A stretch of 64,000 bases of DNA from JAPOXK01 sp965220315 (GTDB lineage: Bacteria > Chloroflexota > Dehalococcoidia > Bin125). Below, piece by piece: positions 35,998 through 45,085 of the stretch; within the stretch, counting starts at the first letter, position 1, and every line of letters starts with the position of its first letter. The notes under the pieces were generated by a model. That model saw nothing but the letters and a program-made list of their open reading frames with translations, was not told where the DNA came from and did no database searches. The DNA is taken from contig CBDCPP010000001.1 in NCBI GenBank assembly GCA_965220315.1, forward strand, positions 1,302,001 to 1,366,000, in the 5' to 3' direction. Position numbers and translations under genes: made by a program.

Positions 35998-36093
35998 GCC
36001 ACGAGTGTAAAGCGCGTCGCCGCCGGGGCCCGGCCCAGACCTTTCCCGGCACCCTACTCTCCATACACTTCCCTTCCGATACTCTAGGATGAG

Positions 36094-36648
36094 ATGCGAA
36101 CTCTGTCCTTGAAACTCAGCCCGGCATTGACCGGTCTGATCCTCCTCGCACTCTCCGCAGGGCTGCTGCTCGCGTGTGGTTGCAGATCCCAGCCTTCCAC
36201 TGCCGCGCCCAGTCCACGCGATGCCCCTCTTCCAGAGGGCGTAGAGCCGATTCAGTTCGACGCCCTGCTCATCGCTCTCGAGACTGCCGACGGCCGCTCC
36301 CTCACGCTCGACTTGGAGATCGCGGATACTTTCGCGCGGAGGACGCGCGGGCTCATGCACCGCACCGAGCTCGGTCCGGACGCCGGCATGCTCTTCGTCT
36401 TCCCCGAGGAAACCGCCGGCCCTTTCTGGAATCGTGACACGCCCCTCGATCTGGACATCGCCTTCCTCGCCCCCGACGGCCGGCTGATCGAGCGGCTCCA
36501 TCTCGAGGCCCTGAGCACGGAACTCGTCGCTCCCAGCCTGCCGTACCTCTACGCCCTCGAGATGGCACGCGGCTGGTTCGCCGCCCGCCGGATCCAGCCC
36601 GGCGACCGCCTGCTCGTTCCGCCGGGCCTCGTGACTCTTCCCGAGTAG
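36094..36648 (+). CDS. DUF192 family lipoprotein
   Basis: A 184-residue exported protein. A hydrophobic segment (LTGLILLALSAGLLLACGC) ends in a lipobox-like LLAC, so membrane anchoring through a lipidated cysteine is likely. The mature part is a DUF192 domain with its signatures: ARRTRGLMHRTEL, GMLFVFPEE, FWNRDTPLDLDIAFL and the closing GDRLLVPP. The family has a compact beta fold of unknown function and often lies in envelope or phosphonate-related contexts. This is the first gene right of the tRNA and appears to begin the conserved chromosome. It is read alone; the next gene is 140 bases away. Confidence 0.85.
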   Translation: MRTLSLKLSPALTGLILLALSAGLLLACGCRSQPSTAAPSPRDAPLPEGVEPIQFDALLIALETADGRSLTLDLEIADTFARRTRGLMHRTELGPDAGMLFVFPEETAGPFWNRDTPLDLDIAFLAPDGRLIERLHLEALSTELVAPSLPYLYALEMARGWFAARRIQPGDRLLVPPGLVTLPE

Positions 36649-36789
36649 AGGCGGGCCAGGCCGAACACTCCCAGTAGCTGCCCGTTCCGCATGCGGAATG
36701 CTAGTATTCGTCTGCCCTCGGCTTGGATCGCCGAGGCGAGAATGGCCCGAGGCTGGATCGCTCCGGCCCGGCAATCGAAGGAGTGCAAC

Positions 36790-36888
36790 GTGAAGCGAAT
36801 CCTGTTCCTCAGCACCATCCTCGCCATCGTGGCCGCCGCGGGAAGGATGATCATGGGACGCCGCAGCGGGGACGAAGACGAGGCCTAG
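36790..36888 (+). CDS. Small single-span membrane protein (32 residues)
   Basis: GTG 36790 is preceded by a strong ribosome-binding site, GAAGGAG, at 36777-36783. The product (KRILFLSTILAIVAAAGRMI, then a charged tail RRSGDEDEA) is one transmembrane helix with a short acidic end. It is too small for a family assignment. The good translation signal and composition make it more than a chance frame. It could be a membrane-protein modulator. Confidence 0.5.
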   Translation: MKRILFLSTILAIVAAAGRMIMGRRSGDEDEA

Positions 36889-37060
36889 CCCGGCTCGCTC
36901 GGCGCAACCAGGGCTCTCTTCGGCTCCACGCTCACGCAAGCGTCCGGTCACCCCGGAGCGGCTAGTGTCGCCATCTCTCCGGCTAGTTCGCGCACGGCAG
37001 ATCGGCGCTGGCCCGCTCGCCGCGATAGTCCCGCCGCGATAGTGGAGTCTCACATCGCCC

Positions 37061-38671
37061 GTGGCCACTGACTACGACGTCATCCTCATCGGCGGCGGGA
37101 TTAACGGCGCCGCCGCGGCCGCCGCACTTACGCGTCACGGCTACCGCATCCTGCTGCTCGAGCAGAATGACTTTGCCTCCGGAAGCACCGCGGCTTCGAC
37201 CAAGCTGATCCACGGCGGCCTCCACTACCTGCAGGCCGGCAACGCCCGTCTGGTTCACGAGTCGCTGCAAGCGCGAGAACGGCTGCTCCGCAGGCGCCCC
37301 CATCTCGTGCGTCCGATCCCATTCCTCTTTCCCGTCTACCAAGGCGCCCCGCGCTCCGCGCCGTACGTGCGCAGCAGTCTCTACCTCTACGACCTGATCT
37401 CGCCCCGCAAGGTTTCCCCTCGCCATCGCTCCCTCGCGCGGCGCGATCTGGACCGCCTCGAGCCCGCTCTCAGCACGGAGGAACTCGCGGCCACCTACCT
37501 TTACTACGACGCGCAGATCGTGATCCCCGAGCGTCTTTGCATCGAGTACATCGCCGAGGCCCGCAAAGCGGGAGCGGACGCGCGCAACTACTGCGCCGTC
37601 GACTTCATCCTCGTCAACGACGGCGCCGCCAGCGGGGTCGACTATCACGACGTGCTCAGCGGCCGCCGCCGCCACGCCGACGCCCACATGATCGTCAACG
37701 CAGCCGGCCCCTGGGTCGACGCAGTGCTCAAGGCCACGGGCGAGCCGCTCCGCCCCCGGCTCGGCCCCACCAAAGGCTCCCATCTCGTCCTCGACTTACA
37801 GGGCCGTGGACCACGGCATGCCGTCGTCGCCAACGCCCACTCGGACGGCCGTCATATCTTCGTGATTCCGTGGCTCGAACATCACATTCTGGGCACCACC
37901 GACGTGCGTTTCGCCGGTGACCCGCGATCCGCCGTCACGGAGGACTGGGAAGTCGAATACCTCGTGAGCGAAGCTGCGCGCCTGCTGCCGGGGATCGGCA
38001 TCGACCGATCGGGCATTCTCTACGCGTACAGCGGCGTCCGCCCTCTTGCCTATCGCCCGCGCGAAACCCTCGAAAAAGGCGCCCCGCGCCGCCACTACCT
38101 GATCAATCACAAACGCGAAGGGGTCGGCGGACTCTTCTCGATCGTGGGAGGAAAACTGGCAACGGCCGAGCGGACGGCCGAGGCCGTGGTGAAAGCCGCG
38201 CGCCATGCTATCGGGGCGCCCCCGCGCAGCGGACGACCCCGCGCGCTCCCCATGCACGAACCCGTCCGAGTACCCTTCCTCTCCCCGGACGCACATGATC
38301 ACCTCGCGCGGCTCTACGGGCCTTTAGCCGCCGACGTTGCCGGGCTCGCCGCCTCCGAGCCCGATCTCACGGAGCCGATCAGCCCCGTCCATCCCGACAT
38401 CGGCGCGCAAGTCGCCTACGCAGTCGATCGCGAGGGTGCCCGCACCGTCGGCGATGTCCTCCTGCGCCGCACGGCAGTGGGACTCACCCATGACCAAGGC
38501 CGTGCCGCCGCCCCTCGGGTTGCTGCCATCATGGGTGACCGGCTCGGCTGGGGGGAAACACAGCGCCGCGCTGCTGTCCGTGAATACGAGCGGGAACTCC
38601 ACCAACGCTTCACCTTGATGGCTTCGGCCCCTTCGCCAGCGGCAGAGAAGGGCTTGCGCCAGCACGCCTAG
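37061..38671 (+). CDS. glpD: FAD-dependent glycerol-3-phosphate dehydrogenase
   Basis: A 536-residue flavoprotein that oxidises sn-glycerol 3-phosphate to dihydroxyacetone phosphate and passes electrons to the respiratory quinone pool at the membrane. The N-terminal dinucleotide-binding motif is ILIGGGINGAAAAAALTRHG, followed by the family's GSTAASTKLIHGGLHYLQAG. The middle has GTTDVRFAGDP and the DAO-domain end GGLFSIVGGKLATAERTAE; the C-terminal helical domain includes VGDVLLRRTAVGLT. Length is typical. Start GTG 37061 gives the usual VATDYDVILIGGG opening. No glycerol uptake or kinase genes are adjacent. It is convergent with copA across a 25-base gap holding a hairpin. Confidence 0.92.
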   Translation: MATDYDVILIGGGINGAAAAAALTRHGYRILLLEQNDFASGSTAASTKLIHGGLHYLQAGNARLVHESLQARERLLRRRPHLVRPIPFLFPVYQGAPRSAPYVRSSLYLYDLISPRKVSPRHRSLARRDLDRLEPALSTEELAATYLYYDAQIVIPERLCIEYIAEARKAGADARNYCAVDFILVNDGAASGVDYHDVLSGRRRHADAHMIVNAAGPWVDAVLKATGEPLRPRLGPTKGSHLVLDLQGRGPRHAVVANAHSDGRHIFVIPWLEHHILGTTDVRFAGDPRSAVTEDWEVEYLVSEAARLLPGIGIDRSGILYAYSGVRPLAYRPRETLEKGAPRRHYLINHKREGVGGLFSIVGGKLATAERTAEAVVKAARHAIGAPPRSGRPRALPMHEPVRVPFLSPDAHDHLARLYGPLAADVAGLAASEPDLTEPISPVHPDIGAQVAYAVDREGARTVGDVLLRRTAVGLTHDQGRAAAPRVAAIMGDRLGWGETQRRAAVREYERELHQRFTLMASAPSPAAEKGLRQHA

Positions 38672-38698
38672 AGACGGCCCGAAAAACTCTCGCCGTCT
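38672..38698. terminator. Hairpin between convergent glpD and copA
   Basis: AGACGGC (38672-38678) and GCCGTCT (38692-38698) form a perfect seven-base stem around a 13-base A-rich loop. It lies exactly between the two convergent stop codons. No long T tract follows on either side, so it would be a weak two-way terminator. Confidence 0.4.
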
Positions 38699-41060
38699 AG
38701 CCCCTCACCCCTACTACCGGAGCCGGCACGGGAACATCTCCAGCCTGGGCAGGGGGATCGGACCATTGATCGAGAGACAGCCGCTGCAGCCGCAACGAGT
38801 TCACCATCACGCTCAAACTCGATAGCATCATCGCGACCGCCGCCACGATCGGCTCGAAGAAGCCCCGTTCGCCAAACAGCCACGTGAGTCCACCCGGCAC
38901 GGACCCCAGCGCCTCAAATAACGGATAAAAGAGCCCCGCCGCGACCGGAATCAGCAGTAGGTTGTAAGCGAACGCCCAAGCCAAGTTCTGACGAGTTACT
39001 CGCGTAGTCGCACGGCTCACGGCCAGCGCCTGCGCCACCCCGCGAGGATCGTCGCGCATCAATGTGACATCACCGGATTCGATCGCCACGTCCGCCCCCC
39101 GACCCATGGCGATCCCTACATCCGCCTGTGCGAGGGCGGGCGCGTCATTGATCCCATCTCCTACCATCGCCACGCTCTCGCCTGCCGCCTGCCAACCTCC
39201 GATAGCCGCAAGCTTCTCATCCGGGAGCAGCTCCGCCGCCACCGCGTCGATGCCGAGATCGGCGGCAACGGTTTCCGCGGTCAGGCGGTGATCGCCGCTG
39301 AGCATTCTCGTCCGCAACCCCAGCGCTCGCACCGCATCGATCGCTTGCCGCGCCGCTGGCTTGGTCACATCCCCTATCCCGATCAACCCCGCAAACTCAG
39401 AATCCACGCCGACGAAGAGGGGCGTGAGCCCTCGCCCAGCCATCCGCTCCGCTCGTTCCCGCGCGGTGCCGGTCTCGCACCCCGACGCTCGCATGAACGC
39501 CTCGTTTCCCAACACGACCTGCAGCCCGTCAACGGTCGCCCGTGCGCCACGGCCGGGCACAACCTCGAACCCATCCACGCGCACCTCGTCCAGCGGACGG
39601 GGCGACGCTGCAACTACCGCCCGCGCCAACGGATGCTCCGAGTCCCGCCCCACCACACTCGCCATACGGAGCAAAGCCTCGCGTTCCCAACCGCCGAATG
39701 GCTCCACGTCCACAACCGTCGGGCGACCCTCGGTTAGCGTGCCGGTCTTGTCAAACGCAACGATCCCGACACCCTGCAGCGCCTCCAACGCCTCGGCCGA
39801 CCGAAACAGCACTCCATGCTGCGCCGCCCGGCCGCTGCCGGCCATCACCGCCGTAGGCGTCGCGAGACCGAGCGCGCACGGGCACGCAACCACCAACACC
39901 GCAACCGCGTTCAGTGTGGCGATCGTGAGCGCCGGATCCGGGCCCACCACCCACCACACAAAGAACGTCATCACCGCGATGGCGATCACTACGGGCACGA
40001 AGACACCGGCAATCCGATCCGCGAGCCGCTGTATGGGCGCTTTGGATGCCTGCGCTGCTTCGACAAGGGCCGTGATCCGGGCCAGCGCCGTCTCGGCGCC
40101 TACTTGCGTCGCCCGCAGCCGCAACACCCCGGTGCCGTTGATCGTCGCGCCGAACACCCGCCCTCCCGGGCTCTTCTCCACCGGCAAGCTCTCGCCAGTG
40201 AGCATCGACTCGTCGACGCTGCTCAACCCCTCAATGACCTCCCCATCGGTGGGGATCTGCTCACCGGGCCGTACGACGAAGAGATCTCCCACCTGCAGCG
40301 TCGCCGCAGGCACCTCGATCTCCCGGCCTTCGCGAACGACCCGCGCCATCGCCGGCCGCAGGTCCAGCAGCCGCTGGATCGCCGAGAAGGTTTTCCCCTT
40401 CGCCCGCGCTTCCAGGTACCGCCCCAGCATCACGAACCCAACGATGATCAATGCAGTATCGTAAAAAACATCCCGCCTTAACCCCGCCTCCTCGAAAGCC
40501 CCACCCGCGAACGTCGCCCCCAGGCTGTACCCGAACGCCGCCGCCACCCCCACGGCGATCAAGGTATTCATGTCGGACGTCCCATGCCTGGCGACGTTGA
40601 ACGCAGCCCGAAAGATCCGTGCCCCGCTCAAGAACAGAACGGGCGTCGCCACCACGAAGACCGTGATAAAAAGCACGTCGCGGTCCCATCCCAACTCCGC
40701 CCAACGGTTGATCTGCATCGCAAGGAACGTCGCCCACCCAAGCAGTAGCGCCCCTGTCGCGCTCCACAGAAGCGTCCATCGCTCTCGAGCCCGCTCCTCT
40801 TCCCACGCCTCCGTAGCCGCCTCGGCGGGCATGCGGCGGACCTCATACCCGGCACTCCGCACCGCCGCGACGAGCGCAGCGCTATCCACTCCCCTCGCAA
40901 CCGGCTGCACTGTGGCGGAATCGCTCGCCAGATTGACCGCAACCCTATCGACGCCGGAGACGCCGCGCAGGGCCTCCTCTACCCGCACTACGCAAGAGGC
41001 GCAATGCATTCCTTTTATGTAAATTACCGTGGCACCAGCGGCGGCGGCTTCAGTCGGCAT
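38697..41060 (-). CDS. copA: Copper-exporting P1B-type ATPase
   Basis: A 787-residue heavy-metal pump. The N-terminal HMA domain has GMHCASC for metal binding. The membrane part carries the CPC ion-binding motif in VACPCALGLATP, which points to Cu(I) (or Ag) rather than zinc. The actuator has TGES (SMLTGESLPV), the phosphorylation site is DKTGTLTEG, the nucleotide domain has the HP motif in DSEHPLARA, and the hinge is GDGINDAPAL. It uses ATP to move Cu(I) out of the cytoplasm. ATG 41060 begins just before the HMA domain. It is transcribed divergently from the ATP-grasp gene across 76 bases. No CopZ or copper regulator is adjacent. Confidence 0.95.
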   Translation of the reverse strand: MPTEAAAAGATVIYIKGMHCASCVVRVEEALRGVSGVDRVAVNLASDSATVQPVARGVDSAALVAAVRSAGYEVRRMPAEAATEAWEEERARERWTLLWSATGALLLGWATFLAMQINRWAELGWDRDVLFITVFVVATPVLFLSGARIFRAAFNVARHGTSDMNTLIAVGVAAAFGYSLGATFAGGAFEEAGLRRDVFYDTALIIVGFVMLGRYLEARAKGKTFSAIQRLLDLRPAMARVVREGREIEVPAATLQVGDLFVVRPGEQIPTDGEVIEGLSSVDESMLTGESLPVEKSPGGRVFGATINGTGVLRLRATQVGAETALARITALVEAAQASKAPIQRLADRIAGVFVPVVIAIAVMTFFVWWVVGPDPALTIATLNAVAVLVVACPCALGLATPTAVMAGSGRAAQHGVLFRSAEALEALQGVGIVAFDKTGTLTEGRPTVVDVEPFGGWEREALLRMASVVGRDSEHPLARAVVAASPRPLDEVRVDGFEVVPGRGARATVDGLQVVLGNEAFMRASGCETGTARERAERMAGRGLTPLFVGVDSEFAGLIGIGDVTKPAARQAIDAVRALGLRTRMLSGDHRLTAETVAADLGIDAVAAELLPDEKLAAIGGWQAAGESVAMVGDGINDAPALAQADVGIAMGRGADVAIESGDVTLMRDDPRGVAQALAVSRATTRVTRQNLAWAFAYNLLLIPVAAGLFYPLFEALGSVPGGLTWLFGERGFFEPIVAAVAMMLSSLSVMVNSLRLQRLSLDQWSDPPAQAGDVPVPAPVVGVRG

Positions 41061-41136
41061 CGGCGCTCCTTCGTCCCTGCGATCATACCGCGCGGCGGCA
41101 TGCGCCTTACCGTGAGCGTTCGGCTACAATCGAGTC

Positions 41137-42414
41137 GTGCGGCGCGTTTTACTCCTCATACCCAGCGCCACCTATCGCGCGAACGCTTTTCTCGCCGCAG
41201 CCGAACGCTTAGGCGCGGAAGTCGTAGTCGGCAGCAACCGCGCTCCCGCGCTCGCATCCGTCCGCATGCTCCACCTCGACTACGAGGACCCCGAAGCAGG
41301 GCCTCAGCAGATCGCGGCTTTCGCCCGCGACCATCCACTTGATGCCATCCTCGCCGTCGACGACCAAGGTATCGCGCTTGCCTCCCGGGCCGCCCGCTGG
41401 CTGGACCTCCCGCACAATCCAATCGACGCCGTCTTGGCGACGCGCAACAAGCTCAACTTGCGGCGGCGGCTTGCCGCGGCCGGGTTGGCTTCGCCCGAGT
41501 ACCTCGCCGCCGTCATCCGCGACGACCCCACCACCCTGGCCGAACGCGCGCCCTACCCTTGTGTTCTCAAGCCGCTTGCACTGTCGGGGAGCCGCGGCGT
41601 TATCCGTGCCGACGACCCGCCCGCTTTCGTCGCCGCGTTCAAGCGGCTCCGCGCCCTGCTCTCGGGCCCCGAAGTCGCCGCCGAATGCGGCGACGCGGCG
41701 GCGGGAGTCTTGATCGAGAGGTTCATCCCAGGCACCGAGGTAGCCTTTGAGGGTCTCCTTGAGCACGGCGACCTCCAACTCCTCGCGCTCTTCGACAAAC
41801 CGAACCCATTAGAGGGCCCCTACTTCGAGGAAACCATCTACGTCACTCCATCGCGACTACCGCAGAGAGATCAGGAGACGATCGCCGCGACCGCCGCACG
41901 GGCCGCGCACGCGCTCGGCCTCCACTCGGGCCCTGTTCACATCGAACTCCGCATCAACGAAGACGGCGTCTGGCCGATCGACCTCGCAGCACGCACGATC
42001 GGGGGGCACTGCGCCCGTGCCCTCACCTTCTCCGGCGGCACCTCACTGGAGGAGATCGTGCTACGACAGGCGCTCGACGAGGTACCGCGAGTGGAGCGCG
42101 ACCCGCTCGCATCGGGCGTGATGATGATCCCCATACCCGGGGAAGGAATCCTCCAAGCCGTCCACGGCGTCGAAGAGGCGCGCGCGGTGCCTTTGGTCAC
42201 GGAAGTCCTCATCACCGTCACGGCGGGGAGACGGCTCGTCCCCTTACCAGAAGGCGGCGAGTATCCGGGCTTCATCTTCGCACGCGGAGAGGCACCCAGC
42301 GCCGTCGAAGCAGCGCTGCGCCGAGCCCACGCCGCGCTCACTTTCGAACTCAATACGAGCAGCGCCGGCAACGCACCTTCGCCCGCCGAGCGGGCTACAC
42401 CGAATCGGCGTTAA
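41137..42414 (+). CDS. ATP-grasp ligase of unknown substrate
   Basis: A 425-residue carboxylate-amine or -thiol ligase. The N-terminal Rossmann-like part is RRVLLLIPSATYRANAFLAAAERLG. The central ATP-grasp domain has VLKPLALSGSRGV for ATP binding, a second lobe GVLIERFIPGTEVAFEGLL, and the metal-binding HIELRINEDGVWPIDLAARTIGG. The layout is closest to PurK- or biotin-carboxylase-like ATP-grasp enzymes, but the substrate cannot be named. GTG 41137 starts directly at the Rossmann strand. It is convergent with the radical SAM gene. Its position gives no pathway clue. Confidence 0.82.
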   Translation: MRRVLLLIPSATYRANAFLAAAERLGAEVVVGSNRAPALASVRMLHLDYEDPEAGPQQIAAFARDHPLDAILAVDDQGIALASRAARWLDLPHNPIDAVLATRNKLNLRRRLAAAGLASPEYLAAVIRDDPTTLAERAPYPCVLKPLALSGSRGVIRADDPPAFVAAFKRLRALLSGPEVAAECGDAAAGVLIERFIPGTEVAFEGLLEHGDLQLLALFDKPNPLEGPYFEETIYVTPSRLPQRDQETIAATAARAAHALGLHSGPVHIELRINEDGVWPIDLAARTIGGHCARALTFSGGTSLEEIVLRQALDEVPRVERDPLASGVMMIPIPGEGILQAVHGVEEARAVPLVTEVLITVTAGRRLVPLPEGGEYPGFIFARGEAPSAVEAALRRAHAALTFELNTSSAGNAPSPAERATPNRR

Positions 42415-42471
42415 TTTTTCCCGGCTTTTCCGCAGGCGCTGCGTATTGACGCCCGCTCGTAGAGTTGTTCG

Positions 42472-43929
42472 CTAAACCGTTGTCGCGACTTCGAGCGGAG
42501 CCAACTGCTCCGCGGTGGGCTCCGCTCAACAGAACCACGCCTCGGTAAGCCCCGGCACCGCGGTGAGCGGTTGTGAAACTACCTCCACTGCTCCGTCCAC
42601 GCCAGTCACGGCCCGGTATGCCACCCGCTTCACCGCAGCGAATGTCACCAATGCGGACTGCCGCCGATTGTGATCACAAGCCGCTCCCTCAACGATCGAC
42701 GCCACTTCAGCCTGCAGGGTTTCCATCCTCGGATCGACGCCTCTCCATGTGTAAGTCAATCCATCTTCGTTGTACTGGCCGAGCAATCCATCCGCCTCCA
42801 ATGCCTCCACCAACGCCGAATCCGGAGGGACCAGCAGGCGCAGCGCAAGCTGCACCGGCTGCACGCTCTCGACCAGCCCCCGGTGTTCGACAAACTCCAG
42901 CAGCTCCAAGAAGTCCTCGGCTGTCCCCCACGGTGTGAACGGGAGCCAGGTGGGCCGCAACGCCAGCCCTGCGTCTCGCACCAGTGCCAAGACTCGCTCC
43001 ATGTCGGCCCGCGTGTGCCCCTTGTCGAGCCGCGCCAGCACGGCGTCGTTCGTCGACTCGAACGCCGACGTGAGGAATAAGCCACCGAACTCCCGCAGGC
43101 TCGGCAGCAGATCCGCGTATTCCAGCAGATGCTCGACCTTCACCGTCGCGTCGAACGTCACGTCCGCATAGCGCCGCCGCATCTCTTCGACGATGGCCAT
43201 CGAACGTGGCACCGCGTTGAAAAAATCCGGATCGCCAAAGGTGATATGCCGCGCGCCCATCGCGACGAGCTGGTCGATGTCGGTCAGCGTGGTCTCCATC
43301 GCCGCCACCCGCAGACGCCCGCCATAGACCGGCGTGATCGGACAGTGGCGGCAGACGTGAGCGCAACCTCGACTTGCTTCCACGTAGCCCGCGAGCCGCA
43401 GATCATCCTCATGCGAGTCTTCGCCTCCACCACTGCCCAGAGAGAGCCGCGCGTATCGATGGAGGGGCGGCAGTCCGCGACGATCCGGCACGATCTGGGC
43501 GCCTCGCGCGAAGCCTGGATCGACGCCCACGCCGTCGATCCCCTCCGCCGTCGTCCCACTCGCCGCTAGCGCGCTGGCGAGCCGCGCCAGCCCCGGCTCA
43601 TACTCACCCCCCACGACCGAATCAACGACCCCGCGCCCCAGCAGCTGCTTGTGCAGCGACGAAGCGTATAAGCCATACAGCACGATATGAGCCCTCGGGT
43701 TCAGAGCTCGTATCCGCTCCGCTAGAGACAAGCCCAGTCGCGCAGCCGTGTGCATGGGCACTGAGATGCCGACGAGTTCCGCTTCGGCGAGTTCCGCCCC
43801 AGGCAGCTGCTCCACAGCCAGATCGAGGCAGTGGACCTCGTGCCCTGCCGCTCGCAGAACGGCCGCCGGCGACGCCAGTCCTAGAGGCTGATGCCCCAAC
43901 TCATACGTCGAGGCGAGGAGAACCCGCAC
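42472..43929 (-). CDS. B12-binding radical SAM selenoprotein (CUAEP tail)
   Basis: A 485-residue protein if TGA 42528-42526 is read as selenocysteine (residue 468). The N-terminal cobalamin-binding-like domain (residues 1-150) lacks a clear DxHxxG motif. The radical SAM domain binds a 4Fe-4S cluster with Cys189, Cys193 and Cys196 (SRGCAHVCRHCP). The conventional frame ends ...LTEAWFC at a TGA. Reading through gives Ala-Glu-Pro and 14 more residues to TAG at 42474-42472, so the tail is Cys-Sec-Ala-Glu-Pro, the hallmark of the CUAEP/CCAEP-tail radical SAM family. An eight-base-pair hairpin begins right after the TGA. The catalysed reaction is unknown. The nfu iron-sulfur gene lies just upstream on the same strand, 30 bases away. 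Confidence 0.85.
42495..42525 (-). promoter_or_regulatory. Bacterial SECIS-like hairpin after the in-frame UGA
   Basis: On the minus strand GCGGAGCC follows the TGA directly and pairs perfectly with GGCTCCGC 15 bases later. An AC/GT pair above one mismatch reduces the apical loop to nine bases. Position and size suit a bacterial selenocysteine insertion element, which must lie immediately 3' of the UGA within the coding region. Confidence 0.7.
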
Positions 43930-43959
43930 GGTCGTGGCTTCGAGCCGAGAAGACCGCGG

Positions 43960-44574
43960 CTACTTCGCCGCGCCGGCTCCCTCCTTGGACGGTGTGTAGT
44001 ACGGGTTGGACCCCGAGGCGTGATCGGTCGTATCGATCACCTGTTCGATCTCCGGAATCTCTTCCCGAATCGCCACCTCAATCCCTTGCTTGAGCGTGAC
44101 GTTGGCCATGCCGCACCCCTGGCACCCACCGCCCATCTCGATATAAGCGGTCTTGTCCTGCACGTCCAAAAGGCTGACATAGCCTCCGTGTGCCGCGATC
44201 TGCGGATTGATGTGCACGTCGAAAAGCTCCTGCAGCCGCGCCGCGAGCGGTTCGAGCCAAGTGGGATTCGGATTGTCGAATTCCAGGCCACTCGCACCAG
44301 GCCCCTTGTCCTCATAGTGGACCGAGACGCCGTCCAGATAGGACACGTTCGCGCCCTCGACGAATATGGTGATCCCGTCGATGTCGACCACCGCGTCGCC
44401 CTTTGGCTCGGTGCCCTCCTCGACAATCGTCAGCAGGTGATCGAGGCCTTCGGGTCCTCGCCTGGCGATCTTCAGGCGCAGTCCCGCGATCGGCTCCGGG
44501 TAGTTCGCGATCACCTCACGCAGCTTGGTCTTCGCTGCCTCCGTGAATTCGATGCGCGGCGACTCGATAGACAT
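43960..44574 (-). CDS. nfuA: Nfu-type iron-sulfur cluster carrier
   Basis: A 204-residue protein with two domains as in NfuA. The first half (IEFTEAAKTKLREVIANY) is an A-type-carrier-like fold that keeps only part of the usual cysteines. The C-terminal NifU domain contains the cluster-binding Cys-x-x-Cys in MGGGCQGCGMANVTLKQGIE. It receives 4Fe-4S clusters and hands them to target enzymes in the cytoplasm. ATG 44574 has GGGGAGAG upstream. The neighbour on the same strand is the radical SAM selenoprotein, an obvious cluster client, 30 bases downstream. Confidence 0.88.
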   Translation of the reverse strand: MSIESPRIEFTEAAKTKLREVIANYPEPIAGLRLKIARRGPEGLDHLLTIVEEGTEPKGDAVVDIDGITIFVEGANVSYLDGVSVHYEDKGPGASGLEFDNPNPTWLEPLAARLQELFDVHINPQIAAHGGYVSLLDVQDKTAYIEMGGGCQGCGMANVTLKQGIEVAIREEIPEIEQVIDTTDHASGSNPYYTPSKEGAGAAK

Positions 44575-44720
44575 GGCACTCTCCCCACGGCTCAGCGGCT
44601 CCTGCGTCCATTGTACGCGCGTCTGCGTGCGCCCGTGCTGCTCGCCTGTGGCCGTACACAACTATGTGCGGACAGTATATGGGGTCGAACAGTATGCTCG
44701 GCCAAGGGAGAAAGAGGCGC

Positions 44721-45011
44721 GTGCCGTATCGAGGGAACCCAGACCCGGAAGCCGCCGCGCACGCAGCCTTCGCCGCAGAATCTCTGACGCCGCACTCTTG
44801 GTCCAACGCCGCGGCTACCCACTACGACTGGCATACGCACCCCTACGACAAAGTCCTCTTTTGCATCCGCGGCGGCATCACCTTCCACACGGATAATGGC
44901 AACTGCATCCTCGTGCCCGGCGACCGCCTCGACATACCCATGGGCATCCCGCACGCTGCCACCGTCGGCGCCGCTGGCGTCACTTGCCTGGAAGCTGCGC
45001 ACCGCGCCTAG
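44721..45011 (+). CDS. Small cupin-domain protein
   Basis: A 96-residue single cupin. Motif 1 is HYDWHTHPYDKVLFCIRGGITF with the metal-binding HxH and Glu replaced by a later charged residue; motif 2 is LVPGDRLDIPMGIPHAA with the final His. The fold probably binds a metal, but the substrate is not predictable. GTG 44721 follows GGGAGAAAGAGG; an ATG at 44694 in the same frame is an alternative. It is divergent from nfuA and ends at a bidirectional terminator. Confidence 0.72.
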   Translation: MPYRGNPDPEAAAHAAFAAESLTPHSWSNAAATHYDWHTHPYDKVLFCIRGGITFHTDNGNCILVPGDRLDIPMGIPHAATVGAAGVTCLEAAHRA

Positions 45012-45035
45012 GCCACCACGGTCGCGCCACAAAAG

Positions 45036-45057
45036 AGGGCTGCCTCGCGGCAGCCCT
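45036..45057. terminator. Bidirectional intrinsic terminator
   Basis: AGGGCTGCC (45036-45044), loop TCGC and GGCAGCCCT (45049-45057) make a nine-base-pair stem between convergent genes. On the minus strand it is followed by CTCTTTTGT, a reasonable T tract. On the plus strand the tail is TAATAT, so the effect is probably stronger for the cupredoxin gene. Confidence 0.7.
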
Positions 45058-45085
45058 AATATGCAGCGGCGTTGAGACCTCGGGG

